Part shown: piece after piece, positions 32,311 through 43,806 of the stretch | How the letters are laid out: every line of letters begins with the position of its first letter | Numbering within the stretch: position 1 is the stretch's first letter | NCBI GenBank assembly: GCA_963691655.1 | Contig: OY829328.1 | Span: 72,420,400-72,484,399 of the forward strand | Origin: Toxonevra muliebris | Taxonomy: Eukaryota; Arthropoda; Insecta; Diptera; Pallopteridae | Length of the DNA: 64,000 nucleotides | Direction of reading: 5' to 3' | The notes under the pieces: generated by a model | The model's input: the letters and a program-made list of their open reading frames with translations, nothing else | The model's database searches: none | What the model was told of the DNA's origin: nothing | Position numbers and translations under genes: made by a program

Positions 32311-33052
32311 ACTCAATACTGAAAAAATAGCAAATTTTCCATAAAATATGAAAAATCAAAATATATTTTACTTTATCTACTTGTACCTATAAATATAAAT
32401 CCACTTAAAATAAAATCGATTGTACATACTATTAAATTTTATAATTACCTTTTAGAAAATAAATCTAACAATAACCTATAAGTATTTAAAATTTTATATC
32501 AAATATTAAAAAAAGGTTCAAACTTCACTGTTAATTAAAAAATGCAATCAAAACTCCAAAGCAACACTTCCGGCTCTTATAACATGATGGGCAACAAAAA
32601 AAATGTAAAAAAAATAAAGCTTAACCTTTCATGTTACAAAAAGCATAGGAAAAAAAACGATGCTATACCACTAGCACACATACACACACATTTACTCGTA
32701 TACTCTACACAAATACACACTCACAAAGTAAAACGCTGAAAATTAATTGACTGTTAAAGTAAGCACAAAATGTCGAACACCAAAAAAAAAAAAAAAAAAA
32801 ACAAAGGAAGAAAACCTATTAAAAAAAAATCTCCTCATAGCAAAAAATGCTTTTCGAAAAAAATAACGGTACACACTTCCGCTTGAATATGAATGAAGCG
32901 TTGGTTCATTGATGGTGTTGCCAGATTGATGGAGAAAATTCCTGATATTAAAAAAATTCGAAGTATTGTTGTTGAAGAGTGCTGCAACGAACTGTGTGCA
33001 TACATTTCACATTTCGACACACAACACGACGACGCATAAAATCAATTTTCCG
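32311..33052. other. AT-rich stretch; presumed upstream region of the polyQ gene
   Basis: Contains CACACATACACACACA-type repeats (about 32677-32722), an A run (32782-32801) and AAAAAAAAATC. The 32985-33052 part (CAACGAACTGTGTGCATACA and onward) would be the 5' leader of the exon ending at 33073; no clear TATA box is seen. Confidence 0.35.
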
Positions 33053-33073
33053 ATGAAACGAAGATTGAAAAGC
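33053..33073 (+). CDS. Candidate first coding exon of the polyQ gene (long form)
   Basis: An ATG at 33053 encodes MKRRLKS, and the exon ends at GC|GTGAGT (donor 33074). The next exon begins after TTTCTTTCAG at 33247 with a whole codon, so the join is in frame (phase 0). The intron would be 173 bases. The ATG context (TTCCGATGA) is only moderate, and the 5' limit of the exon is unknown. The inference rests on the donor match and frame agreement. Confidence 0.4.
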
Positions 33074-33246
33074 GTGAGTGAAGCTTTGACGAGGAAGGGG
33101 GAAAGAGAGGGTTGGAGTATATGTGAATTTTAGAAAATAGTAACCAACGATTTTTGTACATTTTTGCACATACATATAATTCTGAATTTTGTTGTAGATT
33201 TCTGGGCAATCAATGCAATTTATGTTTTTACCTTTCTTTCTTTCAG

Positions 33247-33361
33247 TTGGATTGCAAAAATTGTAAATACGATGGTATAATTGGCGAGACAAATCTAAAC
33301 AATGGCTATGAATATGTTGGACATGATGGAGGCGCAACAATGGCACTGGAACATGGTGAAG
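33247..33361 (+). CDS. PolyQ gene, exon 2 (long form)
   Basis: The exon is bounded by a pyrimidine-rich acceptor (TTTCTTTCTTTCAG) and a GTAAGA donor (33362). It encodes LDCKNCKYDGIIGETNLN, then NGYEYVGHDGG and ATMALEHGE, and leaves one base (phase 1) that the exon at 33576 completes to an Asp. The ATG inside (ACAATGGCA) has a better start context than the one at 33053 and could be used instead. The CxxC-like pair in DCKNCK is visible, but no known domain is recognised. Confidence 0.55.
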
Positions 33362-33575
33362 GTAAGAGTGAAGCGATAAATTTGAATATTGTAGATTTTC
33401 AGCAATTTTTGGTTGCGGTAAAAATACAAAAAAAGAAGAGTCTATTCTCGATTTCAATACAATGAAATAATTGAGTTTTTAAAAGTGACAAAAGCATAGA
33501 AAAGAAAGATAAAATCCCACAAACAATTGAGGCAATTAATTAATTTCTACATATCGATTTTTTCGCTCTCCTTAG

Positions 33576-34745
33576 ATTCCTGCCAACTTTTGCACAATTC
33601 ACCGGCAGCAGCAACAAAAGTAAATCACAATACGGCAGCAACGTGTATGCAATTGAAAACAGGACAAATAACAGCAACAATGACTGCCAATGCAGCACAA
33701 TACTATCATCAACGTGCAGCTGCAGCAGCAGTAGCAGCAACAGCAACACAATTGCAGTACCAACATCAACAACAACAACAGCAACAGCAGCAACAGAAAC
33801 GTCCTGATGTGATGTTAATGACAACAACACAAGGAATACCGAAAGTGAATCAACAGCAGCAGCAGCAATATCAACAACAACAACAGCTTCTTCATCAGCA
33901 TCACCTCCAACAACAACAACAACAGCAGCAACAGCAATACAGTCGCTCAGCAACACCATCACCACAAAACCATTTTCAACATCCTTTACAAACATTTCAT
34001 ATTGTCTCAACAGCATCAACAAATTCATCACCAACACATCAGGCAATGCAACGCCAATATGCAGCAACGCTACAACCACAGCATCATCAGCAGCAGCGCC
34101 AACAACATTTTGTTGCCGTACCCACTAGCATGATACGGTTTCAAACAGCACCAGCAACAACAGAACCATCAGCAGCAGCAACATCAGGTGGTGGTGTTGT
34201 TTTTGGTTGTGGTGGTAGTAACGTTGGTGATGTTGTTGCTATTAATAGCAACATACCACCAAATTGTTATCAATCAGCAACTACTGTTCCAGTTTCTGCT
34301 TCAGCTACAATTTATTTTCCCATCGTAGCAACATCACAAGCAACACCACCGCTAGCAGCACTACTACCACCGCCATCAACATCATCCACACACTCATCGG
34401 CATCATCGTCACCAGCACCGCCATCAGCAACTTGTACAAATGTTGCCGCCTCATCACAACAGCAGTTGCTGTGCAATCAACCGATTGTAAAATATCACAC
34501 TATACAATTACAGCATAAGAAACCTTTTATAGCTGGGACTGCTGTTGCTGTTGCAGCTCCTGCTGCTGCTGCTATGCCCGAGGTTACTGCCAGTACTGTT
34601 ACAAGTCAACAGCCACAGCAACACCATTTTGCCGCATTTACTACGAGAAACGGTACAATATCAACATCAACAGCTGCTGGTGGTGATATAGCTGGCACTA
34701 TGCCATTACCGCCACCACCTGCATATCAAACAGCAACTGTGCATG
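33576..34745 (+). CDS. PolyQ gene, large glutamine-rich exon (390 codons)
   Basis: Acceptor CTCTCCTTAG ends at 33575; donor G|GTGAGT begins at 34746. The exon starts SCQLLHNSPAAATKVNHNTA and contains three Q runs written in mixed CAA/CAG codons (one of 11 Q before KRPDVMLMTT, then two shorter). Ala, His, Ser/Thr and Pro-rich stretches follow, including LLPPPSTSSTHSSASSSPAP, and the exon ends with MPLPPPPAYQTATVH. Such low-complexity, Q-rich regions are typical of fly transcription or RNA regulators, where they act as disordered interaction surfaces. No folded domain is seen here. Entry and exit phases are both 1, matching the neighbours. The gene is not identified. Confidence 0.72.
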
Positions 34746-34785
34746 GTGAGTAAAACTAACTACAAGTAAATACAAATATACGATG

Positions 34786-34838
34786 GGCAGTGGCGGTCCA
34801 TGGAGTATCCAGCATCAATTCGAATAACCGCCACTGCC
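34786..34838. repeat. Perfect 12-bp stem 40 bases after a splice donor
   Basis: GGCAGTGGCGGT (34786-34797) and ACCGCCACTGCC (34827-34838) are exact inverse complements with a 29-base loop. The CAGTGGCGG form recalls hAT ends, so it could be the remains of a tiny element, or an RNA hairpin in the intron near the exon donor. Confidence 0.7.
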
Positions 34839-34979
34839 TATAGCAAATGTTATTTACACGTATTTAATTCAATTTATTCGTTGTGTTTAGTTTGAATCTT
34901 CTGTTGTTTTGATATTTGGAATTAAGAGTTAAAAGAATTGTGTAGTTTATTTTTGTATTGCAAGCCACAGAGTTACAAT

Positions 34980-36110
34980 TTTTACAAAGTCCAGAATACA
35001 ACTCAGATCGAAAATTAGATCCAAACCGTAAGTTAAACCAAAACTCGGACCAACAGTCTAACCGAAAATGAAACCAGAAATCAAATCAAAATTCAGACCA
35101 CAACTCAGACCAAAAAGAGACAAAAATCTTACAGAAAATCTGATCAAAAAGAAACTATAAATCAAACCCAAATTTAGATCAAAAGCCAAACCAAAATTTA
35201 ATCTTAAATTCTGACCAAAAATTCCAACCCAAAATCAACCAAACCTTAAACTAAATTTGAACCAGAAATTAGACCACATTTAATTCCGAATTCTGACTAA
35301 AATTCCAACCTAAAATCAACCAAACCTTAAACTTAAAACAAACTCGGACCAGGAATTACACCAAAACTCAGACAAACAACAAATCGAAACTAAGGCTAAA
35401 AATTTGACCAAAATTCAGACCCAAAAAAATAACAAAAAATTTGTCCAAACAGAGCCCAAAAATCAATCCAAAATTCAGGGCAAAAGCAGTCCACTAAATC
35501 AATAATTTAGACCAAAAATAATATCAAATGTTAGACCAAAAATTAGACCAAAACTCAGTGCAAATTCAGACCGCAAGCAGACTACATTTTGTCGTAAATT
35601 CTTATTGAAACTCTAACCCAAAGTCAACCAAACCTCAGACCAGAAATTAGGCCAAAACTCAACCAAAAATTAAATCAAAATTCAGACTAAAAATCAGATC
35701 CAAGTTTGAACCAAAACTCAGACCTAAAAGGAGAGAAAAAAATCAGTCGAAAAAGAGCCTAATTAAGTCAAAATTTAGAGCAAAAACTGTGCTTTAAATC
35801 AATAATTTAGACCAAAAATCGGACCAAATGTTTGACCAAAATTCAAAACAAAAATCAAATCCAAACTGTGTCCAAATTTAGACCACAATACACACCAAAA
35901 ATCAATCAAAACTTTACCCAAATTCGGATCAAAATACACACCTCAAACTAAAAATCAGACTAAAACTGAAACAAATTCAGTTCTAAATACTGACCCAAAA
36001 TTTCAAACCAAAAGTCAGAGCAAAACGAGATCAAAAATTAATTCAAAATTCCGACTACAATTTAGGCAAAAATTCAATTACAAAACTAGACCAAAATTTC
36101 AGATTTACTA
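34980..36110 (+). repeat. Degenerate CAAAATTCAGACC-type repeat, block 2
   Basis: Over 1.1 kb the sequence is a drifted chain of CCAAAACTCAGACCAAAA, CAAAAATCAAACC, AAATTAGACCAAAAC and similar. Single units differ strongly, but the AAAAYTCAGACC core returns every 12-25 bases. It occupies the start of the large intron. Confidence 0.85.
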
Positions 36111-36229
36111 TAAAGAGTCATCCAGCAGAGGATTGGAGCCATCATTGTTCGGATCTATACATAAATAGTTCTATATTATCTGACCAAATCGAAAAGATAC
36201 ATGATTTTCATAATGATAACATTGAACTA

Positions 36230-37570
36230 GGTTTTAGGGCTAAAGAAATCCGAAGAGGGAAGACTAGGAACAACGAAAAAACACAGTCTTTCACGGATCT
36301 GGTTACTGATGGGTTAAGAAGTCAGACTCTCCTATTCGTCAATCGCTATCAGGTGGTTGGTAACCGCACCGAAGAAAGAAATGGAACGAGCATCTGAAGA
36401 GATGCGAAAATGGATCAAAGCGCCTATGGTTGACGATAAAAGCACTTTCCAATCACACACGGCGCAACGATTTGGTCACCATCTCTTTTGGCGATGCACA
36501 AGAAACCGACCCGAAGATGTGCGCTATAAGGTTCAGTGGGCAATTCATCGAACATCTGGCTGGTAACGACTAGACGAAGAGGAAAATTACCAAGATCCAG
36601 CGAGGGCGAACGACGGAACACTTTCGATTTGACCACCAAATAACACCAGCCGAAGTGGCAGCCGCTATCAAAAATGTCAAGCACACAAAAGCACTAGCCC
36701 CAGATAACATCTCCTGATCATACTAAAACACTTAGATGGGCCGGCAGTTGAATACTTGACAACAGTGCCTAATCTATTATTGATAGACTCAATAATACCC
36801 GACGACTGGAAGTCTTACAGACCGATAACTCAGCTCTCTCTTGTGGCTAAGACACTCGAGGCACTACTCCTGCCATCTCTCACCGAACACCTCAAACTAT
36901 CACAACATCAGCATGGCTCTGAACCTGATACAATCGCCGTTCAGCCAAGGCATGAACAGGCGAAATCGTTGCGACAGAACGGTTTTGGTGGCGCTAGACC
37001 TTTCGAAGGAGTTTGTCAGAGTGCAGTGCTGCGTATCGCTACAGGCTGACACCTTATGTCGGACGAGGACCACCTTCATGTAGAGCCAAAAAAGCTGCAG
37101 GTTAGGGAGCATAATGAGCTCTTCAGCAAGCAGTTTCGCCTGTCCTGCCATACTGTCGACCATCCGAACAGCGATTTGATCTCAAAAGACATTAGAAGAT
37201 TCACCAACCAACAACCATTCGATCCTGCAGCATATACATCCGCCATCAAATAACTGCACTCAGCGACTACAAATCACAAGCCCAATATCGTCTTGAACGG
37301 TAGGCATCCACAAGTTACTGATGATGAACTAGGTTTGCCCAGTTCAACGAGATACACACTAGCTCAACTCAGATCTGGAGAGAGCAGGTCCCTAAATTGC
37401 TATATGACCAGGATTGACGAAGAGATTGCGGCCAATCGCACCTTTTTTGCTGCCCACTAAGACCCACTGACCTGACTCCTCTATCACTGTCGACTACATC
37501 TACTGACACTGCCCCGTTCTTGGGTCTGACCTGACAGAACCGGACGATCACTAAAAATGACGATTAGCGA
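36230..37570 (+). pseudogene. Non-LTR retrotransposon remnant, internally deleted
   Basis: Frames in all three phases give a reverse transcriptase front (ITPAEVAAAIKNVKHTKALA, then SYRPITQLSLVAKTLEALLL, SLTEHLKLSQHQHGSE, 36640-36930). Next come VALDLSKEF (first catalytic region, with the Asp of the usual KAFD motif replaced) and a piece near 37030-37090. The sequence then jumps to the C-terminal region: LQVREHNELFSKQFRL, FTNQQPFDPAAY and RYTLAQLRSGESRSLNCYMT (37095-37440). The palm YADD region is deleted. Several stops and frame shifts are present. It differs from the family with RNase H and represents a separate LINE lineage, not assigned to a clade here. Confidence 0.8.
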
Positions 37571-39269
37571 GTGACTCATACCGAAATACAGTGGCTATAA
37601 CTACAGGCAGCGTATACATCTGCGAAACTAGCAGAAAATCAGATTTCTCTCAAAAATAATCATCCAAAAGGGATTCCAAAAACTTTTAGTTTAAAGATAT
37701 TCCAATCTTTAAACAAACTATGGAAATAGGCAAACGCGCAATAAACCTTGAACTCAGCCAAGGCCTCAATCTCTTCAGCAAACCAAAGTTTACGGAGAAA
37801 ATATCCAGCAGTATCTGTGCCAGTCATAAAATATTGAAAAAATCGCCAACTTTCCTATTGGGAAAGAAACTGTTGGAAGTTTCGTTTGAAGTCACTACTG
37901 AGATTCGCTAAGACTTTATGAAGATAAAATCGAACCATAAATTTAGATTATGTGCATACAATGGATGGTCTATGTCTTCCAGGTTTATCATTTAACCTCT
38001 TTTTTTTTGGTTTTTCTAAATTATACAAATAATTTCATGATTGTTTTCAAATGAAAAAGTAAAATGTAAAATCTTCATTGAAAGAAAAATGTCTTACTTT
38101 TCACAAAACTTAAAATAACTAACCAACAAGTAGCAAAGTCAAATAGCATTACTAGTAGTATTTAGTTGCAAGTACAATACAACAAAAACGAAAGTAAATT
38201 CCAATACCAAAATTAATTAAGCACCACTAACTTGACTTGGAATTTTGCTGAAATTTACTTTCATTTTCAATTTTTGAAACACAACAAAATATTGCGTTCC
38301 GTTCGCTAGAAACTCATCGCTTTAATTTCTATTCATTTTTAGCACTCTCTATCCTCATGCACCATGCTTTCAAAGTTGAATTTCATTAGTGGTTTGTACA
38401 TATGGCTTCAAACTTTGACTTCGAAATTCGTTTCCAACAAAGTGTTGTAAGCGAAAAACTGAACTGAATGAATGAAATCGCGAAACAGTGGCAGCATGTA
38501 GCAGCAGAGGTTTTTTTTTTTTTAGCAGTAATTGCAACAACAGCAATGCAAAGTGGAATAACATTTTTGTTCAGAGAAATTTCTGATTTTTTTGCAAGAA
38601 TTCTGTAATTTCAAGATATTTTTTTTTAGTTTGGACGACAGTTGATTTGACAATCTCTAATTCTATTGACTTCAGGTTATCAAATTGAAAATACTGTTTA
38701 CCGAAACATTTTTCGTTTAGTTTCCAACCAATCAATGTATAATTTGACCTTCATAATAATCGCGGGGTGAAATATCGGCAGAATCTTCAGTATTTGGTAC
38801 TTCGTTGTCGGCTTTGCGACGTTCGTGATATCACCTTAAAGCCTAAAAAGTATTTTTTTTTTTTTTATTTTTTACAGCACATGAAATTATTTGGCCAAGA
38901 ATTTAGATTTTCAATTCCAAATTCTGGTAAAATCCATGCTAGGGAGAATTGCTGCTCTCGGTTTTATCCATTTTGTTTCGTACAAGTAACCGCTTGACAA
39001 ATAATTCAATTCAAGTTTTCACATTCATAATCACCAGATTCCAATAAATTGCGAAAAACTAAAGCATTTTTTCGGTTATAAAACTTTTTCTACGGAACAG
39101 AAAAAATGGATATATTTCCAGAATTTATGTCCTAAAATAATTCCGATAATTCATATTCGATCAATAAAAACGAAGATATAAGCCAAATCATAATTTCGCC
39201 GACATTAAATCTCAAGTGCATCGCCACGGACACGCGATTTCGATGAGAGCTTTGTAAACTCCATTCAAA
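37571..39269. other. No gene recognised
   Basis: AT-rich intronic DNA. Short open frames at 37720-37911 and 38767-38997 lack any signature. Several T runs occur (38512-38523, 38851-38866). Confidence 0.45.
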
Positions 39270-39275
39270 ATGCAA

Positions 39276-39490
39276 AGTTATGCTCGTTGTGGTTAGTGTG
39301 TTGGATGATGGTCGCACAGTGCCCGGGTTCGATGCTCGGCACGGAAATAGCCTATGAAAAACTTTTCCTCACCTCGTTCGGACTAGGCACAATATTGTAA
39401 ATCCCTTTCATTTGTACACAAACAAAACTCATACAGTATGAATGGATGCGAAAAGTTGTTGTGGCTGTTATTCCATAAAAAAAGAAATAT
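39276..39490 (+). mobile_element. tRNA-like SINE, family 2
   Basis: TGGTTAGTGTG (39290-39300) fits the A box and GGTTCGATGCT (39326-39336) is close to the B box, with normal spacing. A body (CCTCACCTCGTTCGGACTAG) follows, and an A-rich end (CCATAAAAAAAGAAAT) near 39475-39490. It shares neither head nor tail with family 1. Only one copy is seen in the window. Confidence 0.6.
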
Positions 39491-39529
39491 TTAGAAATAT
39501 TTTTTTTTTATCTAACATGGCCAGACTAC

Positions 39530-39790
39530 TGGCTAGTTTCTCTAAAATAATCTAGTTAAAATCCGTTGAGGTATCTCCCACTTTAAAAGATAAAATTCTT
39601 AGCACCCTTACAACAGCATTCCTTGCGAGGAACCTAATTATCTTTTTAGAAAGCTGTCCAATAAACAAATTGTGCGGTTGTTGGAAAGTACTTTCTAAGT
39701 AATGAAGTCGGGTCTGCATAAGATCTTCAGAGTGGCAGAAGATGTCATTCGATTCATATCAATCTGTACTATTCACAGTGATTCGATCCC
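39530..39790 (-). pseudogene. LINE C-terminal fragment
   Basis: CTTTCTAAGTAATGAAGTCG and GATCTTCAGAGTGGCAGAAG match the LINE remnant at 44870-44930 (CTTCCTAAGTAACGAAGTCG). This is a minus-strand copy of the region just after the Cys-His knuckle. Too eroded for continuous translation. Confidence 0.55.
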
Positions 39791-40310
39791 ATACGACGGC
39801 TGGACAAAAGTCGAATGACCTGAGAAAGGTTGGCAATCTGGAGTTTCGCATGTAAATTAGGCATGAAATTGAGTTTTTTTTCATAATTTTTCACCGGCTA
39901 TAACCACTGACACAGGCGGAGAGGGCTGCCTGGAGAAAACGTCTGGTCAGGATATTGCCTTATCCTGAAGAAGTTTGTCATTCTTACGCAGCAATATCCT
40001 GAAATTTCAATACAGCGAGATAACATGATACCGAAGTTCAGTTTCATCAAAAGGTTTAGAACTGAACTAATTGAATTTGAAACTCATAAGATGCACCAAA
40101 AAATGATAACCTGGTATACAGACGGGGTCATTTACTGATGAAGGTACAGGAGTGGTAATTTATAGCCCGAAGATAAAATACTCGGAGTCCATGGGAAGGT
40201 ACGCTAGTATCTAATCAGGCGGAAATATACGCTATTGAGAGATGTGCCTACTTAAATCTCAAGCGAAACTTCTGTAATCAGGACATTGCGATCCTGACCG
40301 ACAGTCAACC
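39791..40310 (+). pseudogene. LINE RNase H fragment (family A), first half of a split copy
   Basis: The translation gives WYTDG (first catalytic Asp), TDEGTGVVIYSPKIKYSESM, NQAEIYAIERCAYLNLKRN (catalytic Glu) and DIAILTDSQ (second Asp). It breaks off at DSQ where the DD37E transposon relic begins; the same LINE resumes at about 41310. Frame changes lie between YTDG and TDEG. Confidence 0.8.
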
Positions 40311-41230
40311 GTACTCTTAATTTTTAATAAAATTTTTAAATTTTTCCTGGAGACTTTCAGGGCCGCTACATACCATCTTCTTCTAAAATCATTAATGTCT
40401 TTAGCAACTTTCGATTGGCCTGAGTTCTGGGCAATTTTCGCATCCCGTGTCACCATATGAACATTTTAGTTTATGTACCACTCAAAGGCTGCTTTACTGT
40501 AATAACAGGAAGCGAGATCGGGCCAAAAAAATGATTGGATTTTTCATGCTGTCTTAAGAATGGCAATGATCTCTTGTTCAAGCATACTTTAAAACAAAAA
40601 TGTCGGAGTTAACTGTACCAAATTTCACAAAAGACTTGCTTCTTTTACCACAGCTGCATATAGCTTGCCAAACAAGAAATTTACGGGGAAACTTCGATTG
40701 TCTTTTGGTCCGAATCTTGTCATCCACATTGCCTCGCGAATCCGCAGTTTAAAATTTCTGGCCAGGAAGTTGTGAAAAGTCAGCCAAAACGAATGTTTCG
40801 TCGTCCATTAGACAGCAGTCATATTTTTCAAAAAAAAAGTCACGTTTTAGTTTTTTGGCACGTTGTTTAGCCTCGTTCTGCTTCATGTCATTTTTGTCGG
40901 GGACTTTTTGTAATTTAAAAGTCTTAAGGCCATCTTCTTTTTTTACCCAACGTACAAACGGCTCCGAACAATTTGATTTTCGAGCAACTTTCCTACCTGA
41001 AACATTAGGATTCTTTGTCAACATGGTAATGACTTTGCTTGCTTTTTTCGGGCTGCAAAACCTTCTTTCTTCCATTGTTGTTCCGTTTTTCGAACAATGC
41101 ATAAATCCTGTCAAAATATCACTCTTAAAAAGATCGCACAATGAATTCTTGCACTTCTAGTTCGCTTATCATTTTTTAACTAATCAACTGAGAAACTCCA
41201 AAAAAGTGAACCATAACATTCTCTGTTATT
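40311..41230 (-). pseudogene. DD37E-type Tc1/mariner relic, copy 2, inside a LINE
   Basis: A minus-strand ATG at 41172 opens MISELEVQEF. After a frame change the helix-turn-helix region reads ITMLTKNPNVSGRKVARKSN and the core begins CLMDDETFVLADFSQLPGQK (40749-40830), with the first catalytic Asp. The rest (SYMQLW near 40660, LPFLRQHEK near 40560, and the WPD region written as FFGPIS near 40510) is scattered over frames. It is closely related to copies at 12 kb and 54 kb. The LINE on the other strand is interrupted exactly by this segment. Confidence 0.8.
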
Positions 41231-41309
41231 AAACTCAAGGCATACTTAGAAAAAATTTTTGAATTCTGTTGAATTTTTTTAAAGGTTAGAGACACATATG
41301 GAACCGGTA

Positions 41310-41445
41310 ATTTTTTCTGACGCAGTCCTTATGTAGGTTTTGCGAGGAACATGTAGAAACTTCAATACACATTTGAGCACAGTGCCCTCAATTACTGTTC
41401 CAAAGATATTCGAATTATTTTCTGCCGTAAAAGAATGACCTGTAT
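41310..41445 (+). pseudogene. LINE C-terminus (family A), second half of the split copy
   Basis: PLCRFCEEHVETSIHI and AQCPQLLFQRYSNY reproduce the Cys-X2-Cys...His...Cys knuckle seen at 18.6 kb, with one stop inside. It continues the LINE broken at 40310. Confidence 0.75.
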
Positions 41446-43793
41446 ATGAATCAAAATGGAAATATCAATAAAATCATGAAAAATTTTGTACCGAGTTTTT
41501 CTCGGTTTTCCCTCATAAATCTTTGCTCCAACTCCTTCGTCTGTTTTGGGGCCATCTCTATACCATACAACTTTAAACTGGCGTCTTTTTTCTTACCAAT
41601 TGATTTAGTTGTCTGGAAATGTTGCCTTGAAGTTGAGGCAGAAATTGCTTCTTCTTGTTTTAGTATAGAAGAGTAAAGTACATATTATTTTTTCCACATG
41701 TGCAAATGTTCATTGGTACACTATTGGCCCTCAATATTGCTCACTATCCCAAATTACCTCCTTCTCTCTCTTTAATTAGCTCTCTCGCTCTCTCTCGCTC
41801 GTTATGTCAACGTCTCATTCACTTATTCATTGTCGGTATATTGCTATTAATTTCAGCACTAGTCTAATGTGGTTTTTCGTTTTGGCAGTATTGTGTTAAT
41901 GCTGCGGTAACAACTTGAAAGGATATCATAGAGTGAATTAATTTAGACAGACACACATACATACACACATATACATTCTACGATAACGCTACTGTTATGT
42001 ACACACACATAAACTAGAAGCTTTTTTTTTGAAATACTAAAAGTTTTATTAGCTTTTTTCATTCGATTTTTTTTTTTTGGATTTTCTCTTTTAGCTTACC
42101 AGATTGAGTAGCTTCAAAAATCCTGATTTTTTTTTTGCAGTTGTAGTTTTAGAGTATATCAAACATTTGGGTGTTTGGGTGTGTATGTATGTGTGTGCAT
42201 TTTAGTTGCTTAGGTTGTTTATTTTGTTTGCTAATCAGATTAACTTCACACCGCTGCATATATCTACGTCTATATCAACGTCATCGTCATCATTGGCATC
42301 GTTTAAAGCTTTTAAAATAAATGCACGAATGGGTGAATGAGTGAGTGTGCGTGTTTCGCTAGTCTAATTTCGTTTCCTGACTAGCTGGCTTGTTGGCTGA
42401 TTGTCTTTACACAGACATCATCAAGGCTCAAGTTCACAAATTGTCGCCGTCGTCGTCATCATCGCTGTGCTATATTTAGAATTTTTTCTAACTATTATCA
42501 ACTCTTTCAATCTCTCTGCGCGTGTCCTGCTACTCCTTGTTCTCTGTAATATTTCTCTGATTTTGCTTTCAACTTTTATAGTTCGTTTTAATTACTTTTG
42601 ACGTTGTTGGCGTTGGTGTAGCTTTGTAGCTACCACCAAGCATGCAGTTCGCTTGCAAGCTGCATTTAATGTTGGCAACATAAATTCTGCCTGAATGCTT
42701 GCCTGCCTGCCTGCCTGCCTGGTTGGTTGGTTGCAAAATGTGGCAGATGAAGTTTGTTAAATACTCTTCTTCTATTGCTTTTGCTGCGGGCGCACTCAGT
42801 ATACCAAACAACAACAACAACAGCTACTACAAAATCAACAACGTTTTATTTGTACTTAGTATGTAGCTTTTGACGTTTGGTTTTAAATTACTTTCAGAGT
42901 AGTATGTAAGTAGTAGGAAATGCATGTAGTAAAATAGCAAAATTTATATTTGCAGTTCATTGCAACTCAGCGACATTAAACTTGAAAGGTTTCGCAAGTA
43001 TTTAAGAGTACAATAGTAAGTAATTAAGTTTAAATACGAGTATAAATATCTCTAACTAAATTAAAAAATCTGATTACTCTTTATAGTTAGTTGATTTGGG
43101 TTAGTTTCAATGGCCAGAGCCAATGCGCTGTGAGGTAGTAGAGGTAGGTCAATACCCGAAACTCAGCCCTTATTAAGCATTACGCAACTACACGTTCATA
43201 CCAAAAGGAAGATCTAAACGTAGTAGTTCATCAGCTTCCGATTGAGCTATAACCAAAGCCATCAAAGCACAGCCAGACTCAGAGAAATGAGGCCGAAAAC
43301 TACAGATATAGTAGAATTGTATCACATGTACCGAATATTCCCACCTTATCCAAAACAGATTACATTAAACTTCATGAAGGGCTTTGACACTATTCGCTCA
43401 ACAAGAACATATTGGAAAAAAAATCGTCTAGCAGCTGGCATTGAGATAGAATGAGGTCCATATAATAAACAATGGAACGAAGTCGGTGCGGAACACCTTA
43501 ATATTGCCGAATCAATTCAACTACCGAAAAAATTGGTAGTTTTCCAGGTCTCATTTCTAGCAATAAGAGAATCTTGCAAATCACTAACCCAACTTCAAGA
43601 CAAGATTAGGAATACGAATAAGTATTCTCAAAAACAGTCAAATACTTTAAATTAATTAACTAGTGGCAGCCTGCTAGACTATCATCTCAGAGGTGATGAG
43701 ATGGTGTTTAAAAATCAATCTTCAAAATCATTTTTCATATTATTTCTTGTTTTTATCAATTACTACAAAATAGCCCAAACCTTGGGTAATGCC
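41446..43793. other. Intron part with simple repeats and CT tract, few transposons
   Basis: A CTCTCTCGCTCTCTCTCGCTCG tract (about 41780-41802), ACACATACATACACACATAT (41951-41970), and CCTG/GGTT tetranucleotide runs (42700-42733) stand out. The stretch from 41700 to 42900 is notably free of recognisable transposon relics compared with the rest of the intron, which could mark regulatory DNA. ORFs at 42401-42820 and 43242-43454 are not supported by any signature. Confidence 0.4.
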
Positions 43794-43806
43794 AGCTGCC
43801 TGACTA

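Noticed and set aside
33540..34079. Long minus-strand open frame rich in Val and Leu opposite the polyQ exon
   Set aside because: It is the complement of CAG/CAA-type codons and has no independent support; the plus strand has matching splice sites.
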